A program made the translations under genes and the position numbers. 64,000 bases of DNA from positions 1,812,977 through 1,876,976 of the forward strand of contig CACRXP010000008.1 in assembly GCA_902702965.1 (NCBI GenBank), read 5' to 3'. The notes beneath the pieces are model-generated. The model was not told the origin of the DNA, made no database searches, and worked only from the letters and a program-made list of their open reading frames with translations. The stretch comes from Spirometra erinaceieuropaei (Eukaryota > Platyhelminthes > Cestoda > Diphyllobothriidea > Diphyllobothriidae). Below are positions 28,747 through 39,223 of the stretch, in pieces; the stretch's first letter is position 1; every line of letters begins with the position of its first letter.

Positions 28747-29374
28747 CTGTTTCCAATGCAATAAGGAGCGAAGTGAGGAGATACGAAAACGAGTGTCAAG
28801 GATATCAACGAAAGGCGTCGACTATGTGAGAAAATACACATTTAAAGGCGATAAATTACCCCACAATGAGTGTTCTCATGAAGTCGGAGGATCTGGCACA
28901 GACATGCTGTTTTACGACTTCCGGTCTTGTACCACAGGCTTATACAATGGCAAAAGGGTTCTGGCCAGAAGTTGGCAGATTATGGCGCAGCACGCGTTTT
29001 CCATCGCGCGGTTTAAAATCGTCGGTGAGGGGGCGTAGGCCTGTTGAACGCCAGCATCGATAAAACATCTATGCTCTGGATAAGGGAGAAAAGTACAAGA
29101 CAAGACGAAAAACCATTCTGTTCACTTATTTCTATGCGACGGGAGGCAGTCAGTTAATGAGCATGGGATCAGTCTTCCACGGCTTACAGTGGGCGACGCC
29201 TTGCGAGGAGGCGAAAAGGCAGATAAGCGTCTTTCCCGTATTAAGGTGAATATCCGGTTCACACAAACCCTGTCCGGTTGATGCAAACATGTTACGGAGA
29301 GAAGACAGGAGCTTGTCAAACGCCATCGACGTCACCACACCAACGCTGATGGTAACAAACGTGTAGAATTAGCC

Positions 29375-29545
29375 GACTAGAGGTCTAGCGACTCTGGACG
29401 GCAGTTGTAATACAACACTAGTGATTACTCATAGGAAACCTTTAGCCACTGAAGAACAGTCTTCTTTTGCGTATGCATTGTACATGAGGATTCACGTAGG
29501 GAGGGTACTCTGCACACCATAACCAACCTGTGTACATTCAGATAA
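29375..29545. repeat. intronic segment duplicated at 31165-31330
   Basis: About 165 bp (TAGCGACTCTGGACGGCAGT... to ACCAACCTGTGTACA) matches 31165-31330 in direct orientation at roughly 85%. Copy 2 overlaps the acceptor of the second BTB exon, so a piece of exon/intron boundary was duplicated within the gene. Confidence 0.75.
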
Positions 29546-30088
29546 GCGTCTTTCGCGCAAAAATGTCAATCCTGGGGAGCTTGTTTTGTTCGGTTTACAC
29601 AAACATACACGGTCGATGCGCATGCTTCGCGTTCGCGTAGAAATTTAGAAGGCGGATCTGCGTGTTATGGAGAAAAGACAGGGGCTTGTAAAAAGCCATC
29701 ATCGTCACCACACAAACGCTGGTAACAACAGACGAAACGCAATCATTTGTCAATTAAGAAGCGTTAGACGGTCCTTTGGACATTCTTGACAGCAGTACGC
29801 TCCGATTACTTGAGTTCGATGTGAAAGCCTGAAATCAGACGGTCGTTTTGTATGCAAAACACTGACACCCCTTGTGAATTTGATGAGAAACGAATGTTTG
29901 ACAAAAAAGAACGCAGACAGATGGTTGTCAAGGTTGGTACATGTGAGCTGCGTTCAGTAAGCAAGCACACAACGGACGAATAACAGTCGCTAGGGCAAAA
30001 TCGAGGACGTTTTGAACAGCATGTGATATTGGTCGGGAGAATATCCGTGTTGCCGACAGCAATCATGGCTGCCTGGTGTCCCCGCCCA

Positions 30089-30250
30089 AGGCCTCGCTGC
30101 CTCAAGGTCATTCACCCCCTTGCAGCGAGCCGTTTCACACGCGCTGACCTGAAGCCACTCGACCGACTTCAGCTCCGACAAACCGGCATGCGCACAGTCG
30201 TACCCGCCGACTTAACCCGCCTTCTCGGCGGTAATTACAACATAACCCAC
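30089..30250 (+). repeat. dispersed repeat R4, copy 1
   Basis: Matches 62438-62601 in direct orientation (CCTCGCTG.CTCAAGGTCATTC, GCGCT.ACC.GA, CGACCGAC). Family unknown; both copies lack a shared open frame. Confidence 0.55.
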
Positions 30251-30370
30251 TGAACGACCAGCCCTCTACATGTCCGTGTTCCACATCGATTCCAGGTGAC
30301 AGTCAAAACCAAACAAAGACAGATATAACAGCTGACTGTCCTATCGAAAGTTCAAATGGACGGGACTCAC

Positions 30371-30598
30371 TCTCAATGGCCACGAAGGCCGCGCTAGATG
30401 AACCTGATGAAACTGCTAGTGGCTTCGAAGTGTTTGCGTCAAAATCGTACTCGATAAAGCACCGCGGACCAGTTTTTGCGTAGCCAATGAAGCAGATGCC
30501 GCCCGGTGGCCTTCTGCGTTTTTCATTAAACGGACACTCTTCATCCACTTTCGAGGACGGATGTTCGATCCAGGAGTTTATACGTCCTAGAAGTTTTC
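30371..30598 (-). CDS. Kelch gene exon (linker to propeller)
   Basis: Minus strand: INSWIEHPSSKVDEECPFNEKRRRPPGGICFIGYAKTGPRCFIEYDFDANTSKPLAV...FVAIES, then donor GTGAGT at 30365-30370. The RPPGGICFIGY start and the EYDF strand suit the first Kelch blade after BACK. The acceptor is near 30598 but its phase with the preceding exon is unresolved. Confidence 0.7.
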
Positions 30599-30639
30599 TT
30601 TAACAGTTAAAAGGTTAAAAGCGCCTCCCAAACTTACAA

Positions 30640-30976
30640 GCATCCCACACTTTTATTCCAGAAGCCTTCTTCATTAAATAGTCTGCATCTGAAGTCGGCA
30701 TCAACTCGGTCCCATCGAACTTCCCGCAGCATCGCTTCCGCGTGCACCAATCGAGTTTCTTCAACTTCGCCGGTTGAACTTACCCAAAGCTCAATCGATC
30801 TGACGACACTCTCCTCACTGTCCACTATGAGGTCGTCTGCACGCAGTATCGACAAGACAGCGTCAGCTGGCAGCTGGATGAACAAGTCACTCGCAACCGT
30901 GGCTTCAAGGGTTGTCTTTATATGCTGAAGACAGGCGTTCACTAGCTGTTCGCTCTTAAGCAATTCTGCGAGGTCC
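30640..30976 (-). CDS. Kelch gene exon (BACK domain)
   Basis: After acceptor CGCAG (about 30977): LLKSEQLVNACLQHIKTTLEATVASDLFIQLPADAVLSILRADDLIVDSEESVVRSIELWV...MLREVRWDRV, ending with donor GTAAGT near 30634-30639. F/L..LP...L..IL..D.L.V.SE..V...I..W and LL..VR are the BACK signature between BTB and Kelch. Confidence 0.85.
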
Positions 30977-31058
30977 CAGTATTTTTTTAAGTTTTCAGCG
31001 TTGAACCTGGGAGTCCATTAGGGCTCGATAACACCTATCTGGCGGCCATAAAACTCAC

Positions 31059-31179
31059 CGCCCACTCTTCCACGCGAGGCATTACGAGTTGCTGCGACAG
31101 CACAATCAGACCAGTAGCATTGGCCTCATTGACTTCCAGCTGGCCCGTGTACACATAGTCGATTAGTGGTTTAGCGACT
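31059..31179 (-). CDS. Kelch gene exon (end of BTB domain)
   Basis: Acceptor CGCGCAG at 31180-31186, donor GTGAGT at 31053-31058. Encodes VAKPLIDYVYTGQLEVNEANATGLIVLSQQLVMPRVEEWA, the last third of a BTB domain (L.DY.YTG.L.V...N...L...A..L.M). Its entry phase does not match the exit phase of the only visible upstream exon. Confidence 0.8.
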
Positions 31180-31387
31180 CTGCGCGGTAGTCGTAATAAA
31201 ACACGAGTGATTACTCAGAGGAAACCTTTGGCCACTCAAGGACAGCCTTTTTTTGCGTATGCATTGTACATAAGGATTCACGTAGGGAGGGTACTCTGCA
31301 GACCAAAACCAACCTGTGTACAGGCAGCGAGACGTCGTCCTGTAGCTTAAAATGAGAAAAGAACAGTGAAGTTCATTTACAAACTTA

Positions 31388-31500
31388 CCTCTACAGTCAG
31401 ATCGGTCAGTTCGCCTGTCATACGAAGGTTGTTTAACTCGGGAAGACATCGTACAAGTGCCACTTTGTCCTCAAATGACTGCGTCTCCTGGTTGGACATT
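31388..31500 (-). CDS. Kelch gene first exon (start of BTB domain)
   Basis: ATG at 31500. MSNQETQSFEDKVALVRCLPELNNLRMTGELTDLTVE, then donor GTAAGT at 31382-31387. L..LR..GEL.DLTVE is the usual BTB opening. It ends in phase 0. The middle of the BTB domain (family: FPAHR..LAA.S.YF..MF) is not found in the 200-bp intron between this and the next exon: an exon was lost, or this copy is decayed. Confidence 0.75.
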
Positions 31501-31555
31501 GAATGTGCAAGATCGGATGGCTAAAAATTCGGTCACGTTTAGTTATTTGTGATAG

Positions 31556-31690
31556 TAAAATTCGATGAAACTTAGAGCATTTAATTTCCCGCGATCCGAC
31601 CACGTCCAGAAGTCAAACTTCGTACGCGATGGTATAGGCGGACTTGATGGCGGGACTGAATCCGCGACTGCTATGCCTTTTTTTATAAGC
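31556..31690 (-). repeat. dispersed repeat R3 (DFWTWS), copy 3
   Basis: Minus strand: SVPPSSPPIPSRTKFDFWTWSDRGKLNALSFIEF, shortly upstream (5') of the Kelch gene's first exon. It extends upstream as IKKGIAVAD, partly shared with copy 2. Confidence 0.6.
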
Positions 31691-32400
31691 GGAACTTCGA
31701 AGATGGAAAAATACCACAGCTTTTTGTAGCAAAACAAACTGTGCCTATGTTAACGAGCCCGCCAGCAACCTAAATTTGATAGTGTTGTTGAGAAGTTGCT
31801 CATTTTGTAGGTTTGGACTCATCGCTTAAGAATTTTTCGGTCTTAGTGGGCCATAGATATTGAAGGTTAAAGGTGACGTTCAGCAAATTTATACCAACTG
31901 ACCCTGCCAACACATGGCCCCGGGGGCAAGACGGGGCTAGGCCCCGTCCAAATTTCCATCCTTTCTAATAACGTCATTCTGCATTATTTTCGACTGTTTG
32001 AGCTTTATTATCGTGAAATATAAGCTTTTTAACTTGTATAATGTGTTTTCAGTCGTATGACATCGAGAGAACCTTTCGTTTCACGAAGGCAAATATTGGC
32101 CTTGTTTAAGTCGGCCATGTACCTACGCACGTGGACTGCACTTCTACGCTGACTGATCCATACAGCTGACCGACTCCTGCTTCTTACTTAGCTAGTTTTG
32201 ACTGCAGTACGTTATCCATTTACTTATTTATTTCTTCCACGCGATGCAATATGTCATTGTAATAAGTAAATGCTTTATTTTAGTATCTATAATCGTAATT
32301 TAAGTTATTTATAAGAATGGCACGTAATCTGACTGCTTGTGTGTACTATATAGCGGTCTAATATATGTTAATGCTATTTATATGTTAATTCTAAGCAAAT

Positions 32401-33579
32401 ATGGATAGGAAATACTGGGGACTTCATCGCAGTACAATGCACAGCATGATTAAGCGGGCGAAGATGGCGTACTATGCCGCCACCGATGATCCCTCGCTCC
32501 CGTCTACGTCATCTCTCGTAACGGAACCGTCACCCGAACCATCGATGCCGCACCTTAGCCCTGAATTGAGCATTGGTAGGTGTTATATGGTATGCTATAA
32601 GACGATGTAGACGACGACCAGGTTGCAGATGAAAGCTCGAACCCGTTCAGTGGCAATTGCTTCCTGACAGATTTGAGGGAATTCTGCTTAAGTGTCCAAC
32701 TACCGCAGGCAACATTCAAGTTGTTGTTCCAAATGTCGCGTAAATAACACCCAGATGTGCCCAAGGACCCGCGAACTCTCATGCAGACACCGCGAGCATG
32801 CGTTACTGAGTCCCTCTCTAACGGCAGCTACGTCCACCTGGGCCTTAAGCGCGGTCTGTCGCCTTTTTTACCGAAAATACGGGTTCAACTCCACATTGAC
32901 GGAATGAAGTTGTTTAAAGGGTCTGGCCAGTGCCTATGGCCAATCCTCGGTCGAGTCAGCTATGCTGTCCGTGGACTGCCGTTTGTTGTTGGAGTGTTCC
33001 CTGGTTCCGGCAAGCCTGAGCCTTTGGATGTATTTATTGGCCAGTGCATCTCAGAACTGAAGGATATTCTGACCAGCGGACTTCAGGTCCCGGATACGGA
33101 CGCTGTAGTTAGAGTTGAGCTGGCCAACGTCATCTGCGACACACCTGCTCGGTCCTACGTCCGGCAAGTAAAAGCGCATAATGGCTATTACGGCTGCGAC
33201 AGGTAATTGCTATAATGGACGAAAATGTAATCCTCCTAGGTGTTTTCATATGGGTAGTTCCGTGGCAAACCGCATGACGTTCCCGGTACACAGCGGGCGT
33301 CTGCGGGATGACAGGTCATTTCGCACGAGAAGTCAGGAGCAGCACCATAAAGGCACCTCACCTTTCGAGGACTTGCCTATTGATATGGTTGCTACGTTTC
33401 CAATTGATTACATGCACCTCGTTTGTCTTGGTGTCATGCGGAAGCTCCTACATATGTGTCGGCTCGCAACGGGGAAACTGTCCATTACTATTAATGCGTC
33501 CATTAAACAATGCAGTCAATGTCTGCCTGCTGCAGACCTCGGGACATGTTCGAGTTTTCGGCGCTATCACTATATTTAG
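32401..33579 (+). pseudogene. TNP2-like transposase, truncated copy
   Basis: Homologous to the gene at 52761. Exon 1 32401-32575 (MDRKYWGLHRSTMHSMIKRAK...), intron 32576-32610 (35 bp), exon 2 32611-33202 with a TAA at 32745-32747 replacing a Tyr codon, then DPRTLMQTPRA, IRVQLHIDGMKLFKGSGQCLWPIL, VVGVFPGSGKPEPLDVF, VKAHNGYYGCDR. Intron 33203-33239 (37 bp), then CFHMGSSVANRMTFP and LPIDMVATFPIDYMHLVCLGVMRKLLHM, breaking off near 33540. Splicing keeps the frame at both junctions. A short deletion precedes IRVQLHIDGM. Dead. Confidence 0.85.
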
Positions 33580-33739
33580 AGGGTGGGCAATACCTAACAA
33601 AGGTAAGGGTTATGGTTGTTCGTCGACCAGAAGTAGAATAGTTAAACCTGCTGTGCGCAGAACTAGGAAAGGGATAATACTGGTAACGTAAATGAGGGGT
33701 TAATATCACGGAGAGCGTGGCGTCTCCCTGCGCGTTTTT

Positions 33740-33905
33740 TTCGAGGACGAGGCCAGATGGGGCTGGGCCTCGCCTAGCCCCCCAGGGCCAGACGGGGCTA
33801 TCGGGTCCCTAGCCCCGTCGTAGTACCGTCATTGCCCCGCCCAAACGGGGCCCAGCCCCGTCTGGCCCCGGGGGCTAGGCGGGGCCAGACGGGGCTGGTG
33901 CTAGC
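33740..33905. repeat. GC-rich subterminal repeat cluster
   Basis: At least six units of GG(C)CCAGACGGGGCT or its complement AGCCCCGTCTGGCC, densely packed and palindromic, in an otherwise AT-rich region. Position next to a transposon end suggests transposase-binding subterminal repeats (inference). Confidence 0.75.
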
Positions 33906-33919
33906 AGGGATATCTCGAA

Positions 33920-36900
33920 AAATGGATAACTGCTTGATTTCCTCTCGAAGTAGTGTACAACCTGGGACTGCATTACATTTCTCACCCAAAAATTACTTGC
34001 TTCTTTGATTGTATAATGCAAAATCATGTAACACTTCTACTGATTATATATGGTCTAAATATAATTTATCCAGATTATATAAAATTAGAACAATTCTGTG
34101 CTCCATAAAATCTTCTTATATCCCAACATAAACGCAATCATAAAAACAATAAGCATTATCGTTCGACTTCAAAAAGATGAGTGCGCGGGTAACGTAGGAT
34201 TTCTGAAGGAAGTACGTGCGGACGCACGGAGAAAGGCGCAAAGCGTCTTTCGAAATGTTGGGAGCGAAGACGACTGACGGCCTTAATAGTTCAGTTGAAA
34301 TAAACAAATTAAAGCGTAAATTTGCATTCGAGGAAAAAATGCGTCACATGGTGTATAAAGCTGAGAACAAAGTAAAATGGCGAAATTATTTTTATTTTTA
34401 CAGATTGGTCTTGTTTTTAGGTTCAGACAGGCAGTCAGCAATGGAGTGAGCATTTTCGACAGAGGAATTGAGTCGATATAGAGGAAAGCATGACTACGGC
34501 AAACAGTCAACAAAATATTTCAAATCTCGTTCACTGCATTACAGATCAGAAATAAATTTGTTTAGGGTGTGCTGTACCATAAAGTAAACAACGAGAAAAT
34601 TGTTCACTTATTCGTTACAATGCTGGACAGTTGAGCACTTTGCAAAATGGGTTTGCCAAGGGTTATGAATATGCTTTGATGGATCGCACAGTTGCAGAAT
34701 CTTCCAACACGACGGACACATTTGTTTCCATCATTTTACTGCGCACACCCCATGTACGGATATTATTTTCTGACTACATCAAGATCTCGTTGACATCGGA
34801 GTAGTTGGCTTACGACGCTTTTTGTGAGATCATTGGCACTAAACCTAAAAATACTGGCATTTTTTCGGTGTCGCATTTATGGTCATTCCACATCATTGGA
34901 GTGTCGAGTGTTCAGATATATTTCGCCAATAAATAAAGTTGTTAAAAATTCGAGAATTTTTTCTTTGGTAGACCAAAGTTTGAAGAGAATTGTTGTTTCT
35001 AACTTAATGGTCTTCAACAGTCAAGTAATCAGCGTTCGTCTATCGGTACCCAGACATGGTTTAAGATGGGTGCTCGTCAAAAATATTATCATTTTACTGT
35101 TATGTGAATCGTAGTACTGCGGATCGTGGTTCACACCGCATGATTCCGTGGCATACCTTAAGGCATGACTTAAATTGTAAATTTAAACTGGATATGGGTA
35201 TCGGCCCTTGCCGAATTTTGTCGTTTGTTTTCCCACGACTGAAAATAAACGAAAGCTATCTAACCCCTTCTCATAGTGACTTCTAGCAGTTCTGCCGAAA
35301 ACAGGCCTCTCGTCATTATATAGTGGCCTTATTTGACGTGTAATCGTATTGTATCTATGTATTAAGCGACGTTGGATAATTCGCGAACTGCAGTGATCTG
35401 ATTAATGGAATACACGTGCGAAATGTGTAAACAGAAATACATTCTCGCGTGGCATGAATTCTTATACTCTCCTAATAATCGAGTTCGGTCTGCAAAATAT
35501 TGTTAGTTTTTCAACATTAAAACTATTAGAAGAATCTGGCGCTAGGCGAAAGAGCGCATACTGAGATGAGTATGACAGAAGTATGAAATAAATTAGGTCA
35601 ACATTGTGAACATGTAAAGGTTAAATACTTGAGGTCGGCACCGCAAATGATTCTTAAGAAAAAAATTGTGGATATCTGCATAGTTGTAATTTGGCATATG
35701 TAAGGAAGATAGGGAGGACCCTACAGATATACGGATGAATAGCATGCATCAACTTGCATAACAACTGTTTCAGTCACTAATACCAAGATAATATGCGACC
35801 ATGAAGAAAAAACCGGCGAAAGCTTCTACTAGAGGTCGTAAAGGTTTCTGCAAGGAAAACAAAATTTGGGATAATGATCTATCTTTCAACAATCCGGTTA
35901 TAGCGGAAATAGACTCGCTCTCCATGGCTGACATAGTTCACCTTTGACTTAGATTGGTGGCCTCGCATAGTCATTGTTCGTAGCATCTCAAAAATATCAA
36001 CAGACTGAGGAGCAAATTCCGGCCCTACAACGATTTTGAAAGCTATGTTCATATCTGTTCTACATTGTCTCTTAGGAAAAAGAAATATATTTAGTTATTC
36101 GGCTTCTCTGATGACAGAATTTAACTAGTCCACGCAACCGCCGTACTCAGTGTTAGTAGGTGTGCAATATGCTCTTGGAAATGAATGTGATCATAAAGGA
36201 AGTGGTTGGTGTCGGTCGGATAAGCCAGATTTGTAGGGGATTCATAAGTGAAGAATTAAATTTAGGCCTTGGGATATATAGGTGACATCACCAACGATAA
36301 AAATGATCAGTGGACAAGGCGAGACATCCCTAGCTTATCGTAACTCTGACCGAATGTCGGAAAATTTACAAGGCAGCATATACGATTTACAGGTAAGGGA
36401 ACTCGTAGCATACCGCTCCTGAGATCTAATTTTTATTTCTACAGCCTACATTGTTAACGCAGGAGAATTAAACTTGCCCTTGATTTAAGCTTAGTCGTCA
36501 TCGAGTCGTCCCTCATGACGACAGATCTATGGCTGCAGGTCTAAACAAGATAGTTTCGACGTGAGTTACAAAGCCGCTGGGGTCAGTCATGTTGACTTGA
36601 GGACGATTCGCGTTACCTGACGGGCGCTATAAAAACACAGTATTGCTTACGGGACGCGAAATGGGAAATACCGTCACATATAGCGCGTAACCAACAAATT
36701 CGGCTTTAGTGCGCAAGTCGGGGAGGCAGAGACTACTCAGGTACTTGGCCATGCCGGTCGATTGAGGGATTATAAGACATGATGCTCGTCTATGGGTGAG
36801 AAGAAGTTGATGCATTCCATCTGGGCAAGGACACGGATTTCGGTTCCATGAAGTGTGGGGCGACGAGTGAGAGGCGACTGACACATGTTAACAGGAAACA

Positions 36901-37240
36901 GATACCGACCAAAAAGACTGATATTTCTCCAAAACTAACAACTATTTCAGCGGCCGTTTGCGAAACGTTCACCAGTTAAGTAGGCCAAATGACATGTACA
37001 TCACTTATACCATATCTAACCGCCTAACTTCGCAGGAAGGCTCAATAGAAGCCAAAAGCCATGCGAAATCTTAAGCTTAGGCAAGCTACCTGAAATTTCC
37101 AATATCGATAAACATATGCTAGCATATATTCTGGTAATCTCCCATCCTAAACATTAAATCATCGTTGATATTATTTAAGCCGTTTTCGCATCAGACACAT
37201 AATGCGCGAACGCAGTCTCAGCCGTCGAGCCGATCTATTT
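33920..37240. other. AT-rich intergenic, no gene recognised
   Basis: About 3.3 kb with only short frames, none matching a known domain. I see no internal tandem repeat or transposon fragment. Confidence 0.45.
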
Positions 37241-37639
37241 CAATTTCAATTATTTTATTAAAGACCCGTCGGGGTCCCATCAAAGCAAGTAAAAATAAAT
37301 TTACATGCAGATTTTCGACGATGTAGGCAAAATCTGCACAAAGTGCAATGCATAGTTTTTGAGGTTAGAAGTTCATTAAGCAAGATGAAAATGAAAAAAA
37401 CGAGGGGTGAAAAAATAACTCCAAAGCAAAATTTAAAAATGATTGTAGTAATTTGACAGGAGAAAAAAAAACCCCTCCGAAAAATAGCATCAGATAAAAA
37501 AGGGAGGACTGGCCTGCATGTGGCGGTACAAAATGGAAAAAAGCCCGACATCAACATGGCCGAAATAGATGTCAGCTGTATATGGCATTGTGTAACGGAT
37601 TTCATAAAATGGTACGTAGGCGGGTTGGTCAGGACTGGC

Positions 37640-38320
37640 CTGTATCGCCTTGAATAAGAAAAAAATAAGTGCCGAAATTGAAAACCAGTTTCAAACCGAT
37701 AGGAACCCAGATGCGGTCGGTTTCATTCAACCGAGTACATCCGAGGATGGGGCAAGGGAGATGCGACCAGACTACTAGTATATGGCGAATAGAGAAGGCT
37801 TTGTTAAGACCGCCGATGGAGCGCATTCTGTAAGGGCATGATGACAACCACTCTCGAGGCGACAAGAACCCAGATGCGGTCGGTTTCATTCAACCGAGTC
37901 CATCCGAACATGGGTGGAACATGGGGGGAGGGAGAAGCGACCAAACTACTAGTATATGGCGAATATAGAAGACTTCGTCAAGACCGCCGATGGAGCGCAT
38001 TCAGTAAGGGCACGATGACAACCAGTCTCGAGGCGACAAGAACCCAGATGCGGTCTGTTACATTCATCAGAGTCCATCCGACCAGATTACTGGTATATGG
38101 CTAATATAGAAGGCTTCGCCAAGAGCATCGATGGAGCGCATTCAGTGAGGGCATCAGAAGATCAGTCTCGAGGCGATAGGAACCCAGATGCGGTCGATTA
38201 CATTCATCCGAGTCCAACCGAGGATGGGGGAAGGGAGATGCGACCAAACTACTAGTATATGGCGAATACAGAAGGTTTCGCCAAGAGCGTCGATGGCGCG
38301 CATTCTGTGAGGGCACGATG
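37640..38320. repeat. minisatellite, four units of about 140-174 bp
   Basis: AACCCAGATGCGGTC recurs at 37703, 37867, 38041 and 38181, each with CGACCA..CTA(C/T)TAGTATATGGC and GATGGAGCGCATTC. Unit lengths differ by internal deletions. It lies within the 3' part of the truncated LINE; the full LINE at 60.9-61.6 kb has no such array. Confidence 0.85.
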
Positions 38321-38574
38321 CATGAACTAAAAAATTGGAATAATTAACATTTCTGGTGAGGGATCTTAGGAAGCGAGACTACTCATAAAGAAAGGAAACG
38401 TGAACAGATACGGAAATTTAATAGCGGCATACTAAATTCCCGGTGGCCCTTTCTCAGTGTCATAGAAAAAGTTGTCTGGGAAGGATGAGGAAAATAAAAG
38501 TTTAATCGAGTCAGTATTCAGATAAAGGCGTAGCCTTCACTTAAAGGTGTGTAGATTTTCTGAAGATCTTATAT

Positions 38575-39085
38575 TTATTGGAAGGTTATTCCAGAGGAAA
38601 GTATACCTGGAAGCGAAAAAAGGGAGCGCTTAGATGTGGAGGACGCTGGAAGAGGTATAATTAGAGACGAGTTGCGAAGATTGTATGGGCGACTACTAGG
38701 GGTAAGTGTTGGAATCCGAGAAAAATTTGAACTATGATTAATGCGAAAGAGGAGACAGAAGCCCGCTTCTAGTCTTCGAACCAATAAAAATTTTAGGTTA
38801 GTTAGTTGGCACCTATCTGAGTAGGAGATATTGGGATGTTCCCTATCTAAAAGTTTTTTTGAAAAACGTCGTTGGACATTTTCAATTTTTAAACGACTGG
38901 CTTCATTCATCAAACCAAAGAATGGGCAACAATACTCGAGAATGGGAAGTACAAACATACGATAGAGCCTTAATTTAATTTCAGGAAGATAGAAATTGTA
39001 AGAAATAAAGCCACAAATCTGGGCAGCTTTGGCTGTAATTCTGTCAGCGTGCGGCGAGAGATCAAGATTACTAGTGTAGCTTAAA
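38575..39085 (-). pseudogene. CR1-like RT C-terminus
   Basis: Minus strand: SPHADRITAKAAQICGFISYNFYLPEIKLRLYRMFVLPILEYCCPFFGLMNEASRLKIENVQRRFSKK and YSDRCQLTNLKFLLVRRLEAGFCLLFRIN, matching the C-terminus of the 58.8-60.9 kb protein. The frame ends at 38575, earlier than the full protein. Confidence 0.85.
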
Positions 39086-39179
39086 CGCGCCCAAAAAGAT
39101 TGCTGATAAAAGCGAACAGGCGAGTCCCAGGTAGCAGTTCAGAAGATGAAGATGCGATCACTGAGACAAGACGTTTATT

Positions 39180-39223
39180 TGCCTGACGTTTTGGATTCTC
39201 ACTCGAACCCATCATCAGAGACA
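39180..39223 (-). ncRNA. hammerhead-like motif, PLE-C 3' pseudo-LTR
   Basis: UGUCU, CUGAUGA, helix II GGGUUC/GAAUCC (6 pairs, one wobble), then AAAACGUC (G of GAAA mutated), AGGCA. Helix I UGUCU/AGGCA pairs fully with one wobble; helix III is the self-complementary ACGU; triplet GUC. Confidence 0.55.

Larger units (their letters stand above)
31905..33915 (+). mobile_element. TNP2-like DNA transposon, decayed copy with GC-rich ends
   Basis: Left end near 31905 (CCCTGCCAACACATGGCCCC) and right end near 33915 (complement CCCTGCTAGCACCAG.CCCC) form short inverted termini. The left end resembles 52244-52310 (CCCTGCCAGCACTTGGCCCC). Just inside the right end, 33740-33900 is packed with GGGGCCAGACGGGGCTAGCCCC-type repeats in both orientations. 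The transposase gene between is truncated. A target duplication is not clear. Confidence 0.65.
37246..39085 (-). mobile_element. CR1-like LINE, 5'-truncated copy
   Basis: Minus-strand copy of the LINE at 56-61.6 kb. Its 3' terminus at 37246-37310 shares GACCCGTCGGGGTCC.ATCAAAGCAAG with the end at 61600-61640. Coding sequence at 38575-39085 gives the RT C-terminus. Between them lie four tandem units (37640-38320). At 39086 PLE-C begins. Confidence 0.8.

Noticed and set aside
28346..29038. 230-codon plus-strand gene
   Set aside because: It lies antisense to the Kelch exon at 28512-28746, which has clear Kelch motifs and splice sites.
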